A stretch of 51,718 nt of DNA from an uncultured Bacteroidia bacterium (GTDB taxonomy: Bacteria; Bacteroidota; Bacteroidia; Bacteroidales; F082), in the NCBI GenBank assembly GCA_902791165.1, contig CADAVB010000006.1, forward strand, positions 1 to 51,718, read 5' to 3'. Positions 42,072 to 49,645 of the stretch are shown piece after piece (position 1 is the first letter of the stretch; each line of letters opens with the position of its first letter). The notes beneath the pieces were generated by a model. That model saw only the letters and a list, made by a program, of their open reading frames with translations, was not told the origin of the DNA and did no database searches. Position numbers and translations under genes: made by a program.

Positions 42072-42143
42072 GGACCCGTAGTTTAATGGATAAAATAAAG
42101 GATTCCGGTTCCTTAGCTCAGGGTTCGATTCCCTGCGGGTTCT
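42072..42143 (+). tRNA. tRNA-Arg (anticodon CCG)
   Basis: The acceptor arms are GGACCCG and CGGGTTC (one G-U pair), the D arm is AT-rich (GTTT and AAAT), the anticodon loop is TTCCGGT and the T arm is CAGGGTTCGATTCCCTG. The base after the acceptor stem is T and no CCA is encoded. It lies eight bases after tmRNA, so the two may share a transcript. Confidence 0.93.
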
Positions 42144-42167
42144 CTTCCGAAGCAAACACATCCGGCC

Positions 42168-42845
42168 ATGAAAATCCTTGTCATAGAGGACGACAACAGC
42201 CTTAGAGAGCTGATGCACAAGGCTTTGACAGACGATAACCACGTCGTTGAAACCGCCGCCAACGCCAAAACCGCCATGATGAAAGCAGAAGTCTATGACT
42301 ACGACTGCATCCTTCTCGACATCATGCTGCCCGACGGCAACGGCCTCGACGTGTTGCGCCAGCTGAAGGCCACACGCAAAGAGGCCGGTGTCATCATCGT
42401 TTCGGCCAAAGATTCCATCGACGACAAGGTGGCAGGCCTCGACCTCGGTGCCGACGACTATCTCACCAAGCCTTTCCACATCGCCGAGCTCTCGGCACGG
42501 GTGAAAAGCGTGTTCCGCCGCAAGCAGCAACACGGCGAGCATTTCATCGAACTCGGCAACGTGAGAATGTGGCCCGAAACGCGACAAGTAACGATAAATG
42601 GGCAACCCGTCGAGCTGCTGAAAAAGGAGTTCGACATCCTCCATTTCTTCATGACCCGCCCCGACCGCGCCGTCAGCAAAGGCACGTTGGCCGAGGCCGT
42701 TTGGGGCGACTACATCGACCAAGCTGACAACTACGACTTCATTTACGCGCAGATGAAAAACCTGCGCAAGCGCCTCGCCGAAGCGCAGGCCGACATCGAA
42801 ATCAAGACCGTGCACGGCTACGGATACAAACTGGAACGGCAATGA
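42168..42845 (+). CDS. OmpR-family response regulator
   Basis: A 225-residue protein: a receiver domain with the acidic pair EDD (8-10), phospho-acceptor Asp51 in CILLDIMLP and Lys in YLTKPF, then a winged-helix DNA-binding domain (LLKKEFDILHFFM, VSKGTLAEAVWG, LRKRLAE, VHGYGYKLE). It would be phosphorylated by the histidine kinase encoded four bases overlapping downstream. The PepSY-like genes that follow are a plausible regulated set. Confidence 0.93.
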   Translation: MKILVIEDDNSLRELMHKALTDDNHVVETAANAKTAMMKAEVYDYDCILLDIMLPDGNGLDVLRQLKATRKEAGVIIVSAKDSIDDKVAGLDLGADDYLTKPFHIAELSARVKSVFRRKQQHGEHFIELGNVRMWPETRQVTINGQPVELLKKEFDILHFFMTRPDRAVSKGTLAEAVWGDYIDQADNYDFIYAQMKNLRKRLAEAQADIEIKTVHGYGYKLERQ

Positions 42846-44119
42846 AGCTCTCGCGCCGCATCATATTGTCCGTTTCCATAGCCTTGGTCGCCCTGTTTGC
42901 ACTGTGGGCACTCGTATTCTACCAAAGCAGCAAGCGGCGCATCTACAGCCGTATCGACAAGGTGCTGGTCGAGCAATCCGACAAAATCATAGGCCGTTTC
43001 GTGGACAACGACAGCCTCCCCAACTCCATCTCGGGAATGTCGGGAACGGTGGAGTTTTTCATCGAGAAGGTCAGCCCAGAATATGCCCAAAACCACCAAA
43101 ACCTGTTTTTCCAAACCCACGAAGACTACATCGATGCCATCCAAGACGAGGAAACCGTCAGGGAACTGAACCGCGTGTTCGAAAAGCAAGGCATCGACTA
43201 TGAAATCGTGCTGACCACCCAAGTCTTCGCATGGAACGACACCTTGGACTTCGCCGTTTTCAGCATCTTCACCCTTGCCTTCGCCCTGCTTTTGGCCATC
43301 ATCCTCATCGTCAGCATCATCATCCTCAACAACATGAAGCCAGTTTACCGGCTCACCGAATGGCTCCGCAACCGCAAGGCCCTTGACGCCATCCCTGAAC
43401 CCGACAAGCGCATCAAGATACAGGAATTCAAGGAGATAGAAACCGCTGTATTGGAGGCTTCCGAAAAATCACGTCAGGTTTACGAAGAGCAGAAACGCTT
43501 CATCGGGAACGCCTCGCACGAAATCCAGACCCCCATTGCCGTGTGCCGTAACCGACTTGAACTTTTGGTGGACGAAACCCAGTTGGACGAGCACCAACTC
43601 TGCGAAATCGAGAAAACATTAGACACGTTAGGCTACATTTCGCGGCTCAACAAGTCGCTGCTGCTGCTATCGAAAATCGACAACCACCAATTCAAGGAAG
43701 AAGCCGAAACCAGCATAAACCAACTTGTAAACCAAACACTTGAAAGCCTTTCGGAGATTTATGGCACGATGCAAATCCGCGTCTCGGTGGACGACCGTCA
43801 ATCTGTGACCGCCACGATGGACCCGACCTTGGCCTCGTCGCTTGTCGGCAACCTGCTGAAAAACGCCTTCGTGCACAACAAACAAGGCGGAAGTATTGAC
43901 ATTATATTGAAAGACAATGCTTTGCACATCGGAAATTCGGGCACGGAAGAACCCCTTGATGCCGCAGCCGCATTCCAAACTTTCTACAAAAAAGGCGAGA
44001 ACACCCATTCAAGCGGCTTAGGATTGGCCATAGTAAAAGCGATCTGCAACGAATACGGCTATAAAATCGAATACCAATTCTCTGAAAACCAGCACGTTTT
44101 TAGCGTCATGTTCAAATAA
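42842..44119 (+). CDS. Sensor histidine kinase
   Basis: A 425-residue membrane kinase. It has a membrane helix at ~5-28, a periplasmic sensor domain of about 105 residues, a second helix at ~137-165 (FTLAFALLLAIILIVSIIIL), a dimerisation domain with the phospho-acceptor His226 in NASHEIQTP, and an ATPase domain (LVGNLLKNAFVHNKQGG, then a G box SGLGLAIVKAI). The ATPase domain is short and lacks an obvious DNGxGI box: IGNSGTEEP occupies that place. The kinase overlaps the regulator gene by four bases. Confidence 0.92.
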   Translation: MKLSRRIILSVSIALVALFALWALVFYQSSKRRIYSRIDKVLVEQSDKIIGRFVDNDSLPNSISGMSGTVEFFIEKVSPEYAQNHQNLFFQTHEDYIDAIQDEETVRELNRVFEKQGIDYEIVLTTQVFAWNDTLDFAVFSIFTLAFALLLAIILIVSIIILNNMKPVYRLTEWLRNRKALDAIPEPDKRIKIQEFKEIETAVLEASEKSRQVYEEQKRFIGNASHEIQTPIAVCRNRLELLVDETQLDEHQLCEIEKTLDTLGYISRLNKSLLLLSKIDNHQFKEEAETSINQLVNQTLESLSEIYGTMQIRVSVDDRQSVTATMDPTLASSLVGNLLKNAFVHNKQGGSIDIILKDNALHIGNSGTEEPLDAAAAFQTFYKKGENTHSSGLGLAIVKAICNEYGYKIEYQFSENQHVFSVMFK

Positions 44120-44164
44120 TTGAAAAAAAGTTTCGCATTTCAGATTTATTTCAGAAACACTTCG

Positions 44165-44172
44165 TACTTTTG
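44165..44172 (+). promoter_or_regulatory. Bacteroidota -7 promoter element for the PepSY-like cluster
   Basis: TACTTTTG matches TAnnTTTG, 22 bases before the ATG at 44194. The PepSY-like genes therefore have their own promoter, separate from the kinase pair. Confidence 0.7.
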
Positions 44173-44193
44173 CCGCAGAAATCAATCTGAAAA

Positions 44194-44634
44194 ATGAAAA
44201 AAGCATTTACGACATTACTCACCTTATTAATATTAGGGCTTTCTCTTCACGCCGAAAGCAGCCATCGCATCATCCGTTTCGAGGAGCTTCCCGTAAAGGC
44301 GCAGGAATTTGTTTCCACCTATTTCGGTGGCCTGAGCATCAGGTTCGTGAGGATGGAAATCGAGGTGACGAAGACCGAATACACCGTGCGTTTCGACAAC
44401 GGCATGGAAATCGAGTTCAACAGCAACGGCGACTGGGACGAGGTGGAGAGCCATTCGGAGTGCCTGCCCTCGGGATTCTTGCTTGAACCCATCCTCGACT
44501 TCCTGAGCCGCAACCACCCCAACGCCTGCCTCCACGAAATCGCGCGAAGCCGCCACAAAATCGAGGTGGAATTAGCCAGCGGACTGGAAATCATCTTCAA
44601 CAAAAACGGCGAGTTTCTCCGTTACGACGACTAA
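44194..44634 (+). CDS. PepSY-like exported protein
   Basis: A 146-residue protein with a signal peptide (MKKAFTTLLTLLILGLSLHA). The mature part has two PepSY-like halves. Each starts with a helix ending in a Y/F-x-G or HP motif (AQEFVSTYFGG; ILDFLSRNHPNA) followed by a strand pair such as YTVRFDNGMEIEFNSNGDW and IEVELASGLEIIFNKNGEF. This is the BLIP-like PepSY family often found next to two-component systems in Bacteroidota. Family members are thought to bind or inhibit envelope proteins, but the role is not established. Confidence 0.82.
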   Translation: MKKAFTTLLTLLILGLSLHAESSHRIIRFEELPVKAQEFVSTYFGGLSIRFVRMEIEVTKTEYTVRFDNGMEIEFNSNGDWDEVESHSECLPSGFLLEPILDFLSRNHPNACLHEIARSRHKIEVELASGLEIIFNKNGEFLRYDD

Positions 44635-44679
44635 AAACTTCTTCATAACACATTTATAATCAATCAAAAACAAAACAAA

Positions 44680-45228
44680 ATGAAAAAGCACTTGATCATC
44701 GCCACATTTGCGGCATTGGCCCTCATCGCGACGGCCTGTGGCAAGGAAAATGGAGCCGCAACCAACGAAAGTGCCGACGAAAGAGCCACTTCCGCTTCGT
44801 ATCAATACGAAGCCATGGAAGCAGGCGTTGCCGTCAGCCTCAGCGACATCAACCCCGAGATCATGCAGTTTGTGGAAACCCATTTCCCGCAAACCAGCAT
44901 CTTCAACTGCCACCAAACGCAGTACTACTACAAGGTGAAGCTCGACGACGGAACCAAACTGAGATTCACGCACTCGTTTGACTGGGTCGATGTGGACTGC
45001 GAGCATTCGACGATTTACACCTTTGTGCCCGCAAGCCTCGTGCCCGAGCAAATCACGGCCTACGTGACCGCCAACTTCCCAACCAACCAAATCGAGCAAA
45101 TCGAGAAGGAAAACTTCGGATGGGAAATTGAACTCGACAACGACCGCGACATCAAGTTCGACCACGACTTCAACGTCATCAACAACGGCGGCGGCACACC
45201 TTCGTGGCTACCCACTTCCCTCAAGTGA
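44680..45228 (+). CDS. PepSY-like lipoprotein, N-terminal part of a frame-broken repeat protein
   Basis: A 182-residue product with a lipoprotein signal (MKKHLIIATFAALALIATAC), a spacer and one PepSY-like module (IMQFVETHFPQTSIFN, VDVDCEHSTIYTFVPASLVP, then QIEKENFGWEIELDNDRDIK and FDHDFNVI). After the glycine linker INNGGGTP the frame reads through a short unrelated peptide and stops. The next module continues at once in another frame. The intact ancestor would have had three modules ending at 45923. Confidence 0.8.
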   Translation: MKKHLIIATFAALALIATACGKENGAATNESADERATSASYQYEAMEAGVAVSLSDINPEIMQFVETHFPQTSIFNCHQTQYYYKVKLDDGTKLRFTHSFDWVDVDCEHSTIYTFVPASLVPEQITAYVTANFPTNQIEQIEKENFGWEIELDNDRDIKFDHDFNVINNGGGTPSWLPTSLK

Positions 45229-45923
45229 GCATCCGTAGCGCCCGCCAAGACGGCAACGAAATCGAGGTGAAACTCACCGATAACACCGAGCTTGACTTCT
45301 ACCTCAATTACGACTGGAAGAACATCGACTGCGACGAAAGCACGGTGTATGGCATCGTTCCCGCCGAACTCGTTCCGACACAAATCACCGACTATGTGAC
45401 GGCCAATTTCCCCGCCAACCACATCGACCAAATCGAGAAGGAAAACTACGGCTGGGATATCGAACTCGACAACAACCGAGAGATCAAGTTCGACCACAAC
45501 TTCAATGTCATCAGCGGTGGCAACAACGGTGGCGGAAACGGTGGAAACACTGGAGGAAACACCTCTAACTATCCTGAAATCAACACCTTTGTTGAAACCT
45601 ACTTCCCCCTGACCACCATCAAGACCGTGAAACTCGAAGGCAACGAAATCGAAGTGAAACTCAACGACAAGACCGAGATCGACTTTTACATCAACTTTGA
45701 CTGGAAGAGCATCGACTGCGAAAAAGGCACGGTTTACGGCTGCGTTCCCGCCGAGCTTGTGCCCGCCCAAATCACGGCTTACGTCGCCGCCAACTTTGCC
45801 GGCAAAACCATCGAAAGCATCGAGAAAAAGAACAACGGAGGCTGGGAAATCGAGCTGAGCAACGGCTTGGAAATCACCTTCGACGCCAACTTCAACGTAA
45901 CTGAAATCGACGACAAAAAATAA
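45204..45923 (+). CDS. PepSY-like repeat protein, C-terminal part, frame-shifted from its start
   Basis: About 239 residues from a GTG, without a signal peptide of its own. It holds two PepSY-like modules closely similar to the one upstream (VATHFPQVSIRS, then IDCDESTVYGIVPAELVP, then FDHNFNVI; and VETYFPLTTIK, then IDCEKGTVYGCVPAELVP, then FDANFNV). The modules are joined by a Gly/Asn linker (GGNNGGGNGGNTGGNTSN). It only makes sense as a continuation of the gene starting at 44680. At the junction the motif expected from the other modules (PEINTFV) is shortened to P-FV, consistent with loss of a few codons plus one base. Confidence 0.8.
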   Translation: MATHFPQVSIRSARQDGNEIEVKLTDNTELDFYLNYDWKNIDCDESTVYGIVPAELVPTQITDYVTANFPANHIDQIEKENYGWDIELDNNREIKFDHNFNVISGGNNGGGNGGNTGGNTSNYPEINTFVETYFPLTTIKTVKLEGNEIEVKLNDKTEIDFYINFDWKSIDCEKGTVYGCVPAELVPAQITAYVAANFAGKTIESIEKKNNGGWEIELSNGLEITFDANFNVTEIDDKK

Positions 45924-45929
45924 GCAAAA

Positions 45930-46367
45930 ATGAAAAAATTCCTCATCTTGGCCCTCTTTATCGGGCTTGGCTTCAACGCCACATCATGCAGCAAAGAGCC
46001 GACAACCAATGTGCAAAACATCATCGAAGAGTTCGTGAAGACCCACTTCCCCAACGAGACGGTGCTGGCCATCATCAGGGACGGCTACGACTACGACGTA
46101 ACGCTGAGCGACTACACCCAAATCGACTTTGACGGCAGCATGTTCAGCAAACCCACCTGGGACGAGGTGGACTGCCGCCGCTCCACGGCTCACACCGCAG
46201 TACCGGCCACCTTGGTCCCCACCGAGATTGCCGACTATGTGAACCGCGTCTATCCCGGCCAATCCATCGTGAAAATCGCGAAGGACCGCCGCGAATGGGA
46301 CATCGAGCTGGGCAACGGCATCGAAATCGAGTTCAACAGCAAATTCGTCGTCATCGAAATGGACTGA
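45930..46367 (+). CDS. PepSY-like lipoprotein
   Basis: A 145-residue lipoprotein (signal MKKFLILALFIGLGFNATSC) with one two-part PepSY-like module: IIEEFVKTHFPNETVLA, DYDVTLSDYTQIDFDG, VDCRRSTAHTAVPATLVP, and REWDIELGNGIEIEFNSKF. It begins six bases after the previous stop, so it is in the same operon. It is the last member of the cluster and is followed by a strong terminator. Confidence 0.82.
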   Translation: MKKFLILALFIGLGFNATSCSKEPTTNVQNIIEEFVKTHFPNETVLAIIRDGYDYDVTLSDYTQIDFDGSMFSKPTWDEVDCRRSTAHTAVPATLVPTEIADYVNRVYPGQSIVKIAKDRREWDIELGNGIEIEFNSKFVVIEMD

Positions 46368-46391
46368 TTGACATTCCTTCCCAAAAACGGA

Positions 46392-46431
46392 AAACGCGGC
46401 TCGAAGTAATTTCGGGCCGCGCGTTTTTTTT
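46392..46431. terminator. Bidirectional-type terminator between convergent genes
   Basis: CGCGGC and GCCGCG arms with an extended TCGAA/TTTCG inner stem, flanked by AAAA on the left and eight T on the right. It lies between the PepSY cluster and the convergent DUF2027-Smr gene and could serve both. Confidence 0.8.
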
Positions 46432-46446
46432 GTCATCTCGTGGCAA

Positions 46447-47562
46447 TCATTGTGCTTTCTCTGTAATCATCACGTCAATCGCACCCACGCCGAACTTGGC
46501 AATGCTCGCCATGCGGTTTTCGGTGTTTTGGTAATTCTTAAGTTCCTCAATGATAGCGTTTTTCAGCACGCCGTTGCCCACGCCGTGAATGAATGTAACC
46601 TTGTTGTAGTCGGCGGCAATGGCGCTTTCGAGCATCTTTTTGAAATAGTCCGTCTGAATCTTGAACATATCGTGGCTTGAAAGTCCAAGGATGTTATCGA
46701 CCAGCTCGCCGATGTGCAAATCCACAACGGCCTCGCCCGGTGCAACCTTGTGCTTGTCGATGGGTGCTTCCTGTTTCACCAAGGTTTTGGCAGCGGTTTG
46801 AGAACCAACGCCTTCCTTCATGATTTTGCTAAAATCGCCATCGCCGTGCTTCAGTGCAATGAGTTCGGAGAGGCAAATCATCACCGACTTCTCGCCGAGG
46901 ATTCCCGAAGGCACATAACTGCCCTCTTTGAAAAAGCGTCCAGGACGCAACGAGAACGGCGCATTAAGCGGAAGCAGCACACAATCAGAGGTTTCCGTCG
47001 TCAGTATGGCCTGCACCACGCCGTTGAGCCAATATTCGAGGTCGTCGCGCGAGATGGTCTCGATGACGATTTTCTCGTATTTGTCCACTTGCCCGAAATC
47101 CACATTCACGAACTGCGTTTCCTCTTTGATTGTGAAGGTGTAGAGCATCTCGTAAGGCGTGTGGTTCACCAAAACCACGTCGAGCGGTCCCGTGAGGAGC
47201 CACTGTTGCTCGTGCGGCACGAAAGCCATGTAAATGCCTTCTTTTTCAGCTTCTTTTGCAAAGCGGCGCAAACCGCTTTTGCGTGCGGCCTCGGCCTGTT
47301 CCTGTGCCAAAAGTTGCTGTCCTTGAACCTCTTTTTGCACCTTATCGACCGCTTGTTGTTGTTTCGACGGAGTGGGCTGCGAGCGGTAGTCGAGTACCAA
47401 GTCCGAGATGAGCGTGGGGATTTCGAAGCCGCCTTCGATTTCCACCATCACCATGCGCGAGTCTATGATTTTCGTGACCTTTCCGCCACCCGTGGTGCTC
47501 AGGAAATTCACTTTGTCGCCTATTTTGAAATGCGGAACATTCAACGAAGTTAATTCTGCCAT
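46447..47562 (-). CDS. DUF2027 and Smr domain protein
   Basis: A 371-residue cytoplasmic protein. The N-terminus (MAELTSLNVPHFKIGDKVNFL, SH3-like, as in MutS2 C-terminal regions) is followed by a charged glutamine-rich coiled coil (~85-125) and the DUF2027 region. The C-terminus is an Smr domain with VVDLHIGELVD and the HGxG motif IHGVGNGVLKNAI. Smr domains are often RNA or DNA nickases in ribosome rescue or recombination control. The in-frame extension upstream of 47562 lies in the intergenic region and is not needed. It is divergent from the MbnP-like gene. Confidence 0.85.
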   Translation of the reverse strand: MAELTSLNVPHFKIGDKVNFLSTTGGGKVTKIIDSRMVMVEIEGGFEIPTLISDLVLDYRSQPTPSKQQQAVDKVQKEVQGQQLLAQEQAEAARKSGLRRFAKEAEKEGIYMAFVPHEQQWLLTGPLDVVLVNHTPYEMLYTFTIKEETQFVNVDFGQVDKYEKIVIETISRDDLEYWLNGVVQAILTTETSDCVLLPLNAPFSLRPGRFFKEGSYVPSGILGEKSVMICLSELIALKHGDGDFSKIMKEGVGSQTAAKTLVKQEAPIDKHKVAPGEAVVDLHIGELVDNILGLSSHDMFKIQTDYFKKMLESAIAADYNKVTFIHGVGNGVLKNAIIEELKNYQNTENRMASIAKFGVGAIDVMITEKAQ

Positions 47563-47662
47563 GAAAATTTGTTTTCTGCCCGCAAAAATAATCAATTCCA
47601 TGGACTTAACATGCTCCATTTGGCAAAATATTTGTATCATTGCAGCGCGAATTGGAAGTATC

Positions 47663-48568
47663 ATGAGAAGAGCCTGCCTTTTAATCGGTTTTCTGGCCGT
47701 CCTTTTGGCCTCCTGCACCAAACCTGCGGGAAACGGTAATCTTTGCGTCAATATCGATTATTCCATCAACGGCAAATCGCTGATTACCGATAGTTTATGC
47801 TATACCAACGAGGCCGGCAACACGTTCTTGATTACTGAAATTCAATGGTTCATTTCCAAAGTCGAACTTCAAAATGAGCGCGGCGAATGGGTTGCTTTAG
47901 ATTCTCGTTATTTCTACATCGACACCAATATCCCTGAAAGCCAGCGACTTAATTCGACAGCAATTCCTATCGGAAAGTACAAGACACTGCGTTTTGTTTT
48001 CGGTTTAGACGAGGAAGACAACCAAAGCGGCCTCTTTAGCAATCCGCCCGAGGCGAATATGTTTTGGCCCGAACCGCTTGGTGGTGGCTACCACTACATA
48101 AAGCTCAACGGAAAGTATCTCAATGAAAACGAGCAACTTGCGCCTCTGAACATCCATTTGGGCATCGGGCAGAACGCCGACCACACCCAATTTTACCAAA
48201 ATTATTTCACCGTTACGCTTCCCATCGGCTTTACCATCGCGGAAAATGCTGAAAATCAGCTCGATTTAATCATGATTGTCGATAATTGGTTCCGCAACCC
48301 GAACCTTTACGATTTCAACGAATACGGCAGCGCCATCATGCAAAATCAAGCCGCGCAACAAGCCTTGAAGGAAAACGGAAACGATGTGTTTGTTACGCAA
48401 AACAATAAAAATCAAAACAATATGAACATTTTGAAAAATGACATTTTGAAAGGCTTCAACGGGTTCATGCAAAAAGCCGCCCCAAAACCACATTTTTGGA
48501 CATGGAAAAGCGTTAAGGGAAGAATGGGGAGTCCCGTAGGGACGACGGAAAATAGGCAGGCGGTGTAA
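47663..48568 (+). CDS. MbnP-like copper-binding lipoprotein
   Basis: A 301-residue lipoprotein (lipobox FLAVLLASC) resembling the MbnP family of periplasmic copper-binding beta-sandwich proteins. Family-like features are LCVNIDYSINGKSL, TEIQWFISKVELQNERGEW, LRFVFGLDEEDN, the MFWPEPLGGGYHYIKLNGKY block and ENGNDVF near the expected end. The di-haem enzyme encoded 24 bases downstream supports the assignment. In characterised systems the partner MbnH oxidises a Trp of MbnP to kynurenine, which helps bind copper. The last ~55 residues after ENGNDVF look like read-through of non-coding sequence, including the palindromic repeat at 48531. Confidence 0.75.
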   Translation: MRRACLLIGFLAVLLASCTKPAGNGNLCVNIDYSINGKSLITDSLCYTNEAGNTFLITEIQWFISKVELQNERGEWVALDSRYFYIDTNIPESQRLNSTAIPIGKYKTLRFVFGLDEEDNQSGLFSNPPEANMFWPEPLGGGYHYIKLNGKYLNENEQLAPLNIHLGIGQNADHTQFYQNYFTVTLPIGFTIAENAENQLDLIMIVDNWFRNPNLYDFNEYGSAIMQNQAAQQALKENGNDVFVTQNNKNQNNMNILKNDILKGFNGFMQKAAPKPHFWTWKSVKGRMGSPVGTTENRQAV

Positions 48569-48577
48569 ACCCCTGCC
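48531..48577. repeat. Palindromic repeat-like element overlapping the mbnP-like 3' end
   Basis: GTCCC-GTA-GGGAC (48531-48543) is a perfect inverted repeat. It is followed by a second hairpin, GGCAGG and CCTGCC arms with inner GGT/ACC pairs (48555-48577), whose loop holds the gene's stop codon. It resembles an interspersed extragenic palindrome more than coding sequence. Confidence 0.5.
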
Positions 48578-48592
48578 AACAAAAATTCAATA

Positions 48593-49645
48593 ATGAGAAT
48601 AAAACCGGTCATATTCATAATTTGTTCGTTTTTGATTGTTTTGGCATCATGCAAGTCAGAACAAGAAAAACCCTATCAACCAACGCCTTACGAGCTCCAA
48701 AAACCTGCCTATTTCCCCAATGTCACCAACATTCCCGCCGACAATCCCATGACCGAGGAAGGCGTGGCATTGGGTCGAAAGTTGTTCTACGATCCACGGC
48801 TTTCGGGTCGCGACGGCACCGACGGCATCCGCAGTTGCGCCTCGTGCCACCATCAGGAGAAAAATTTCGATTTCGGTGGCTCGGCAGGGCTTCACCATTC
48901 CGTCATGCCTTTGATCAATCTGGCTTGGAACACGACTGGTTTGGGTTGGAATGGCGGCGTGACCACCCTTGAAGACATGGTCTTGGCGGCGGTCACAAGC
49001 CCAGTGGAAATCAATGCAGATACCAATCAGGTAGTCAGATATTTACAGAAAACCGACGACTATCCCGAACTGTTCGAGAAAGCCTTCGGCAGTTGCGACA
49101 TCACCTTTCTTAATATACAACGCGCCATCGCGCAATTCGTGCGGAGTTTGGTTTCCGCCGACAGCAAATTCGACCGCTACCTACGCGGCGAGGAGCAACT
49201 CACGCAGGACGAATTGGAAGGCTACCTGCTCTTCGTCACCGAAGACGGTGCTGACTGCTTCCACTGCCACGGCGGTGGAGGCAACGCCTTGATGACCAGC
49301 AACTTGTTCTACAACAACGGTTTGGACGACGAGTTCAACGACCCCGAAGACCGCGCTGCCATCACGGGAAACCCGCGAGACAAAGGCGCCTACAAAGCCC
49401 CTACCCTGCGCAATATCGCCGTTTCGGCTCCCTACATGCACGACGGGCGTTTCCAAACTTTGGACGAAGTGATTGATTTCTACTCTGATAGCGTCAAAAA
49501 CTCTGCCACCATCAGTCCGCTCATGCACCATGTCATGCAAGGCGGAGTGCGTCTCACAGCGCAGGAAAAGTCGCAGTTGAAGGCGTTTTTGAACACTTTG
49601 ACGGACGAAGCATTTTTGAATAACCCCAAGCACGCCGCACCATGA
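48593..49645 (+). CDS. Di-haem cytochrome c peroxidase family lipoprotein (MbnH/MauG-like)
   Basis: A 350-residue lipoprotein (lipobox LIVLASC) with two c-type haem sites: RSCASCHH (first) and DCFHCHGGGG (second). Other family motifs are VALGRKLFYDPRLSGR, FDFGGSAGLHHS, MPLINLAWN, KAPTLRNIAVSAPYMHDGR and a late DEVIDFYSDS. Bacterial di-haem peroxidases reduce H2O2, while MauG and MbnH use the high-valent haems to modify a partner protein. The MbnP-like gene directly upstream favours the MbnH role. It overlaps the radical SAM gene by four bases. Confidence 0.9.
   Translation: MRIKPVIFIICSFLIVLASCKSEQEKPYQPTPYELQKPAYFPNVTNIPADNPMTEEGVALGRKLFYDPRLSGRDGTDGIRSCASCHHQEKNFDFGGSAGLHHSVMPLINLAWNTTGLGWNGGVTTLEDMVLAAVTSPVEINADTNQVVRYLQKTDDYPELFEKAFGSCDITFLNIQRAIAQFVRSLVSADSKFDRYLRGEEQLTQDELEGYLLFVTEDGADCFHCHGGGGNALMTSNLFYNNGLDDEFNDPEDRAAITGNPRDKGAYKAPTLRNIAVSAPYMHDGRFQTLDEVIDFYSDSVKNSATISPLMHHVMQGGVRLTAQEKSQLKAFLNTLTDEAFLNNPKHAAP

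Noticed and set aside
41443-42842. Long minus-strand open frames over the tmRNA, tRNA-Arg and response regulator
   Set aside because: They run through structured RNA genes and oppose a clear response regulator gene, with no recognisable product.
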